DNA of 64,000 nucleotides, taken from Ryuthela nishihirai. Lineage: Eukaryota; Arthropoda; Arachnida; Araneae; Heptathelidae. The stretch is from contig JAWZYU010000034.1 of NCBI GenBank assembly GCA_038380435.1, positions 39,804,901 through 39,868,900 on the forward strand, given 5' to 3'. The position numbers and the translations under genes are program-made. Positions 58,426-64,000 of this stretch are shown in pieces (positions within the stretch are counted from its first letter, which is position 1; each line of letters starts with the position of its first letter). The notes beneath the pieces are model-generated. The model saw nothing but the letters and a program-made list of their open reading frames with translations. It was not told the DNA's origin and ran no database searches.

Positions 58426-60124
58426 AGTAGTTACACAGAAATAAGCCAGATTCTTCTGTTATGTCAATTTTGAAATAAGAAACAATTTGTTTAATGCAAG
58501 CAGTGACAGGTTAAACAATTACATTAGAAATTGCTCTGAAATCTAATAAAATGCTAGATATGTTTCTATGAGAAATAAAACTGAGATGTGATCTAACTTT
58601 GAAAGCGGTTTAAAATCTATATAATTATTGTTTTAAAATTTTTTTTTCAACAAACTGTACTTGATAAATTCATACTATAAAAGCTAACAATAATTTTTGT
58701 ACATGATTTCAAAACAAACACTTCATTTGAAAAAAATTTGTATAGTTTTGTGTATCGTAATGTTTTCTTTATAATTTGAAAAGTGATGAAAGAAAAACGT
58801 CTTATTTATAAATACGTTGCTAAATTTTGCAAGCACTGTACCCTCTGTAGAAGTTGTACATTATATTTATGCATCATTAAATTTTAATGATTTATTTATG
58901 ATTATTTTAATGATTAATTAAAAAAAACTAATCATCACATGTGCCCTGAAAGGTAAAAAAAAATAAAATTGTAATTCCAATAATGAACTAGTTTATATAA
59001 ATTTCAAAGGAAGATAGAAGGCTAGTTATTTTTTCAATTATATAACCAGCAGGAATATTAGAAATCAGTTTTAGCACCTTATTTTTATAAGGTTAATATG
59101 AATAAAGCTAAAAATTATAAGGAATTCAAAACTGATTGCAAATCATGCAAATTTGAAAGATTCATTAGGACAGTAGCTCCCAACAGGGGTGTTTCAGAAA
59201 TTTGGGAGGTTGCTTTCTTGAGTTTTGTGATGAAATAGATTAAATAGAACAATAAATACTTAGATTGACAAAATTATGCACACTTTATTTAGAAAGAAAA
59301 ACGTTTGAAATTACTGATCAACATACTCAGAAATTTTTGTATAGGTTAAACATTTCTGAAACTAATTTTATACAGGAATTATTTGATTTCCATGAAGGGG
59401 GATTTAAAAATATACTACCCCAAAAAAGGTTGGGAACCACTGCTCTAGAAAAATAACACACTTCCAGTGAATATGGAATACTTGTTCCCGAAGATATTGA
59501 AGTTTGCCATTTTTCAACTTTTGCACCCTCAACAGTGGAAATTTGAATTAATCAATGATTCAGAAATTTTGTAATAATATTTCACTAATACCTATAAAAT
59601 CTCCTCCCAAAAAGAAAATTCTATTTATCTCTTACAAAAACATCAAAAAAGAAATACTTGTGTTAATGTCAAATCCTTCACCATCACACTTTAGTACCTA
59701 AATTTCTAGCAGTCGTTTACAGTTTTCCCATTTTCAACTTTAATTCTCTCTAAAGCTGAATATTAAAACTATTTGGAAATTTTAAAAATGCAAATCCTAA
59801 TATTTCATTAATACTTATCCAACACAAAAGCAATATTTCATTTATTGCTAAAACTAAAAAAGCTGAATGTTAGACATAAATAAAGTGAAAACAAGAGTAT
59901 TTTTTCTGAAAATGAGCTTAAAAACATTTAAGAAAATTAAACACCCACCCCAACACCACTTTTATAAAAAAAAACTGAGTTACTCTACTGGATTGAAGTA
60001 TAACTCTTTCCCAAATATATGCTTCAATATAATTTTATATTAATTACAATATTACAATTATGAAACAGACTATAATCATGCTCAAAACATCACAATATTT
60101 CCAACTTTGGCACATTCTATCACT
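58426..60124. other. No gene; one old hAT MITE
   Basis: AT-rich 3' flank of copy 5 with the MITE at 59171-59442; otherwise unassigned. Confidence 0.45.
59171..59442. mobile_element. Old hAT-type MITE
   Basis: Ends cagtagctcccaac and (reverse complement) cagtggttcccaac, about 272 bp apart. Flanking 8-mers cattagga and ctctagaa agree only partly, so the target-site duplication is eroded or wrong. End sequence resembles the 23-kb MITE. Confidence 0.55.
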
Positions 60125-60130
60125 TTTATT
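60125..60130 (-). promoter_or_regulatory. Candidate poly(A) signal of copy 5
   Basis: AATAAA on the minus strand 29 bases past the copy 5 stop codon, which would give a very short 3' untranslated region. Confidence 0.5.
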
Positions 60131-60158
60131 TTCTAGTTAATTTTACATGCTATGCCAG

Positions 60159-61158
60159 TTAATTGAAATAAGAATTAATAAGAGGTGCTATACGTTCTGC
60201 ATGGTTCAAATGCACAAAATGATTTCCTTCTACTTCTTCAAGCAAAAATTTCTTGCAATATTTTTTATAAATCTCAATAAATTCACTTAAAACTTCAGGT
60301 GATGCAGACTGATACATAGGATGTGTGTTGTTTGCTCTTATTAGTAACATCTCACTCCTTAATGCAGTCATGTAACCTTTCAGAGAATCATGACTACGCA
60401 TTTGAAAGCGTTCAATTGTTCTGGCTCTTAGATCTCTAGTAAATATGATTCCTTTCCCACATTTGGATAACTGTGTTCCTCTTTTCAGGAGAACTTTCGC
60501 TGAATCATCTGTAATTTCATTGAACATTCCTTCTTTTAAACGTTGCACAGCTGACTCCACTGAATACACTGGAGGATCACTTGACAGTTTTTGTTCTGTT
60601 TTTAAGTTAAGCTCAATTATCTCCCTTGCTAATTTAGGTAGCTGCTCTGGTCGTCGAGATGATAACTTAACTGTATCGATCACAACAATTTTTTTCACAG
60701 TTTCGGGAAAAAGGCTAGCATATAACTGTGCATATGCTCCTCCCAAACTATGACCGATAATATTAAACGCAGTCCACTGCAAATGATCAACAACTCTTTT
60801 GAAATCAATAATTGTGTCCATACAACTGTAGAAACAACCTGGTGGTTTATGCGAAGATAATCCATGACCTGGTGCATCAATTGCCACTACATAAAGGGAT
60901 GGTAATAATAATGGGATCAGCTTATCAAATGTTCCTGCATTATCTAGCCATCCATGAAAAGCTAGAACTGGAGTGCCTGTTTCTTTACCCCATGCTTTAG
61001 CTGCAATGTGACCATATGGAACTGGAATCTGAAGCTCTTTCACTTCTTTTTCATGCCTGGCACATGCTTTGGGTGGTGTTACATATAAAGATGCTTTTAA
61101 AACAAAATTGCAATTACTGGCAGTCTTTTGAAACTTTGGAAAATATCTCTCTTCCTTT
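60159..61158 (-). CDS. Copy 5, main exon: SERHL/kraken-like alpha/beta hydrolase
   Basis: This exon carries 332 codons plus the last base of a split Arg codon. It has no in-frame Met before the middle of the hydrolase domain, so an upstream coding exon is required. Joined to the candidate exon at 63564-63631 the protein has 355 residues: HGWLDNAGTF at 91-100, DAPGHGLSSH, elbow GHSLGG with Ser160, Asp184 in VVID, and GNHFVHL with His336. The strand-7 acid position reads ANNTHP. It ends NSYFN, no PTS1. The acceptor is tttgtttccacag, nearly identical to copy 3. The intron of about 2.4 kb holds a SINE1 and a palindromic repeat. A poly(A) signal lies 29 bases after the stop. The N-terminal region before the hydrolase core is basic, as in copies 2-4. 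Confidence 0.87.
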
Positions 61159-61838
61159 CTGTGGAAACAAATATAGACTGATGTAAAAACTTCTAGTGTT
61201 ACTGAATTCCACATGATTAAGTAACATGCCATGAGATGTAAAAAGATAATAGTGAATTTATTACTACACTGAGGAAAAAACTATTTATCTAATATATAGA
61301 GAGGAAAGTTTGTACATATGCATGTATGTTTGTGTGTGTGTCTGCTTAAGCACTCTGCCTCCAGAAAAGTAAGAGCCACTAAACTATGCCTGAATGTCTC
61401 CTTCACCCAGGAGAAGAGTATAGGCTATGTGCAAACCTGCTAGAGTCAATCAAACCTGGGATGGGCAGGTTTAAATTTCTTGAATTCCCCATAGAATTAA
61501 CAGTTAAAAATCAGTGTCTTTCCTAGACTTGATATTAGAAGTTATTCAAAATCATGTCGAAAGTACAATCTACTAAACTTTTAGAGTTTCATACATCTCC
61601 TAAAGAGGCAGAGAAAAATATAATGGGGGTGGGGGAATGAATCAATTGTAATGATTTTATGCCAAATGAAAGCTTGTGACAGAAAGTGCCATCTACTATA
61701 TACTTTAGCGAATTTCAGACCTCCCCTAAAAGAAGGGGATAAAATTTTTATCAAGGGAGGTGAAATGATCATAATGAGTTTTATACCAAATCAAAACTTC
61801 TGGCATGGGGAGTGCCATCTACTATACATTTTAGAGTT

Positions 61839-62220
61839 GGTTGTTTTACCGCTGAGCGGCACTTTTTTGCACACCATGGGCTAATTAGCCAGGTCACATA
61901 GACCCCGAAGGCTCAGAGAAGGTTGGGGGAGGGGACCCACAGCAACAGCTGTTGGGAGACAGATGGTAGCCTCCCTTCAAGGCCATCCAGCATGTTCTTT
62001 AACGTGCACAGGGTATGGCTCTCCTGCACATGGGGCCATGGCTTAACGTCCCATCCAATGGACAGTGGTCTTTCCAAGCCCATCGGTGTCCCCTACTGAC
62101 TGTGGGCAGAGCGGGGAATTTTGTGGATATAAATCTCAACGCTGACCCAGCTTGGACTCGAACATGGGAACTACAGATTACGAGCCTGGCGCACTACCGA
62201 CTGAGACACCCCCACCCCAT
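61839..62220 (-). mobile_element. SINE1 in the presumed intron of copy 5
   Basis: Exact 11-bp duplication attttagagtt at 61828-61838 and 62221-62231. Mildly diverged (ggggccatggc, ccaatggacag). It splits a unit of the local tandem repeat. Confidence 0.92.
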
Positions 62221-62281
62221 ATTTTAGAGTTTAGGACCTATCCTCAAAGATGGGGTAAAAATTTTACTTGGGGAAAGAACA

Positions 62282-62412
62282 AGTATAAAATAGATGGCAC
62301 TCCCCATGTCAAAGATTTCATTTGGCATAAAACACATGATCATTTTCCAATGATCACAAGTTTTATGCCAAATGAAATCTTGTGACATGGGAAATGCCAT
62401 CTATTTTATACT
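62282..62412. repeat. 131-bp near-perfect palindrome
   Basis: Arms of about 63 bp from agtataaaatagatggca to its complement tgccatctattttatact, with few mismatches, closing on tgatcatt-ttcc-aatgatca. It would fold into one long hairpin if transcribed, and it lies in the presumed first intron of copy 5. Confidence 0.85.
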
Positions 62413-62420
62413 TTAGGGGA

Positions 62421-63563
62421 GGGAGAGATAGTGGTTTAGCCTGTTGGGTTATTTAATCCCTGGGCTTTTTTCAAGTATGGAACAGTGATTCACTGTTTAC
62501 GATTTTCGGCATTTTTGTGTTTTAGTCCACTGGGGTTTTTTAAGTGCAGAATAGCAGTGTGATGTGTGAAATTTTCCACCTTTTCATTTTTAGGATGTTT
62601 GGAATAAGTTTTCATATGCGGCAGTGGTGTAGATAAAATTTTGGTTTGTAGGTTGTGAAGAAAATGGGACTACTTTCACAGACTCCCCCCCCCCCCTCCA
62701 AAAAAAAATGCAACATCTGTACACTGTTCTAAATAATTACCTAACATTTCTTTTCTTTGAAAATCTATTACTGAAAAGTGCATTTTACATTCGAGAAAAT
62801 ATGTTACTTGAATGGCTATATAAAATGTACACAATTATACACTGTAATTGAATCTCTAACTCATGGCTACTTGAAGATAACATATGAAGCTTAAACATGT
62901 ATTGGGGTTTTATATGTTTGTAAGGTATACTAGATAAGTAATTTTTAGATTTTATTTATTAAGGAATTAAGGTTACATTTTCAGTTATTTCAGTGGAATC
63001 AAGGTTTCATTTCAATATGTATTACTTAAAAGTATATTTCAAGAGGTTATTTAATCTTCAGATCTTTAAGTGCAAAGCCAAGGTTGCATTTCTAATAGTA
63101 GAAATATCTGTTACTATATGTTCATGATGACTTTTAACATTGTTGCATTTGTGTATGGGTTTATCACTGTTTTTACTGATCATATTGGATGTGGATATAA
63201 TACTCATGATACAATATCATAAGCTATTATTACCATGAAAATATAGGGTATTATTGGTAATTTACATTATTTATACACTTGTTTCTGAAAAAATTATTTG
63301 GTACATTTACGGTTCTTTTCTGTACACATTTTAGCTACAAGGTGCAGTTCTGTAATCCTATCAGAGTATATAAAATCAGAATCTTAAAATAATTTCAAAA
63401 CATGTGTATGAAAATTATCATCCTTATTGTATAAAAAACCATCTTCTACTGAATCAATGCATCTAAACACTAGATGACAATATCTAAAATATCATATAAT
63501 ATATATCTATAACAATTAATAAAATACACATATATACTTGATTAAAAGCTTGCTTGCACATAC
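62421..63563 (-). other. Part of the presumed copy 5 intron
   Basis: AT-rich, with a C run at 62687-62696. Ends at the donor gtatgt (63563). No coding sequence recognised. Confidence 0.4.
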
Positions 63564-63631
63564 CTCAGTGTCATTAATTTCCGACAAAACGTCCTACATT
63601 TAAATGCGGATTTCATTAGCATGAACAACAT
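63564..63631 (-). CDS. Candidate coding exon 1 of copy 5
   Basis: ATG at 63631 opens 22 codons plus two bases (AG) and ends at a consensus donor, CTGAG followed by GTATGT. The leftover AG plus the first base A of the copy 5 main exon restores AGA (Arg), so phase and frame both fit. The encoded peptide has six Lys/Arg and no acidic residue among hydrophobic, Cys and Phe residues, as in a mitochondrial presequence; a membrane anchor is another possibility. A TATATA lies about 30 bases upstream of the ATG, so it may be too close to serve as its promoter. A second donor-like site (ACAAG, then GTAACC at 63716) could mark another leader exon. The exon is inferred from fit alone. Confidence 0.5.
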
Positions 63632-64000
63632 CGTGCGTAAATATTTCTTGGATACTTGACTATATAGACTTTTATTCAAATATTCTACACACACTGTAAA
63701 TATGAGTTGCCGGTTACCTTGTTCCTCAAAATCGTCTACACTTGATCAACACCAATCAACACCCATTACGAAACTTTTATAACCTTGACAACACTGCTCA
63801 TACGATGCCAATTTCTCAGAGATAAAGAGACGTACGTCAAATTATTTCGCTTGGCACCAGACATGGCTTTATGGTTTTCCATTATATTTACACAAAAGTA
63901 GGTAGGCAATATCACGATAAAATTTCATAGCTGATAGCTATTAGTTGCAAGTCAATATTCAAACAATGTTTTATTATTATCCGTATAATTATTGTAAAAA
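63632..64000 (-). promoter_or_regulatory. Possible promoter side of the array
   Basis: Upstream of the candidate first exon. A TATATA lies at 63661-63666 (minus strand) and a donor-like ACAAG/GTAACC at 63716. No further motif stands out; the window ends before the region is complete. Confidence 0.25.

Larger units (their letters stand above)
61545..62420. repeat. Tandem repeat of ~125-bp units with an inverted last unit
   Basis: Units share tttatgccaaatgaaa.cttgtgaca and gtgccatctactata.actttag. Three are direct (near 61550, 61655 and 61775); the last pair is arranged head to head, giving the palindrome at 62282-62412. The SINE1 at 61839 is inserted within. Confidence 0.65.

Noticed and set aside
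29161..61158. Processed retrocopies as the origin of copies 2-5
   Set aside because: All retain an intron acceptor at the same place and phase, have no poly(A) tract or target-site duplication, and share one orientation, which favours tandem duplication.
1..64000. CRISPR arrays, operons, phage or other prokaryotic systems
   Set aside because: No regular spacer arrays or gene-dense co-directional operons; introns, poly(A) signals, SINEs and LINEs mark a eukaryotic genome.

Overview
This window looks like nuclear DNA of an invertebrate, most likely an arthropod. It is AT-rich, its genes carry introns, and about half of it is interspersed repeats. The arthropod reading rests on a MITE that still encodes a DUF4817-like helix-turn-helix, a domain I know mainly from arthropod transposons, and on the mix of mariner, Tc1, hAT and RTE/BovB-like elements. 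I cannot name the species.

The cellular genes are a tandem array of five alpha/beta-hydrolase genes, all on the minus strand: copy 1 at 11.5-12.5 kb, copy 2 at 29.2-30.2 kb, copy 3 at 41.9-42.9 kb, copy 4 at 53.2-54.2 kb and copy 5 at 60.2-61.2 kb. They belong to the SERHL/kraken-like branch. Each keeps the HG oxyanion motif, a GHS(M/L)G nucleophile elbow and a GNH histidine. Each main exon starts at a 3' splice site. In copies 2-5 that site has the same phase, so these are tandem duplicates and not retrocopies. A candidate first coding exon fitting copy 5 in phase and frame lies at 63.56-63.63 kb. Copy 1 ends in Ser-Lys-Leu, a canonical peroxisomal PTS1. Copies 2-5 lack that tail and have basic, Ser/Thr-rich N-terminal extensions. 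Copies 2-5 also have Asn where copy 1 has an Asp at a candidate catalytic-acid position. The array therefore looks like a family that changed compartment and possibly chemistry after duplication.

Layout. 0-3 kb: SINE relics. 3.4-7.2 kb: a SINE2 followed by a decayed RTE/BovB-like LINE (LINE-A). 8.5-9.7 kb: a mariner-type MITE and a SINE1. 11.4-12.6 kb: copy 1. 13-15.3 kb: old SINEs. 16.4-24.2 kb: a minus-strand Jockey/I-type LINE (LINE-B), split by a 3.1-kb insertion full of a minisatellite and also holding a hAT MITE. 24.2-25.1 kb: a ~130-bp tandem repeat with a SINE1 inside. 25.4-28.7 kb: SINE2 and SINE1 copies and a hAT MITE nested in a SINE2. 29-30.2 kb: copy 2. 30.4-41.7 kb: very dense SINE1. 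41.9-42.9 kb: copy 3. 43-51.7 kb: SINE1, two LINE-A fragments and two Tc1-like elements. 53.1-54.2 kb: copy 4. 56.9-58.4 kb: a decayed mariner. 60.1-63.6 kb: copy 5 with a SINE1 and a large palindrome in its presumed intron.

Two tRNA-derived SINE families dominate. SINE1 (about 385 bp, tRNA-like head, AACCC-type tail) has more than 30 full or partial copies, several with exact 9-13 bp target-site duplications. SINE2 (about 190 bp) has about eight. No rRNA, functional tRNA, CRISPR or prokaryotic feature was seen.
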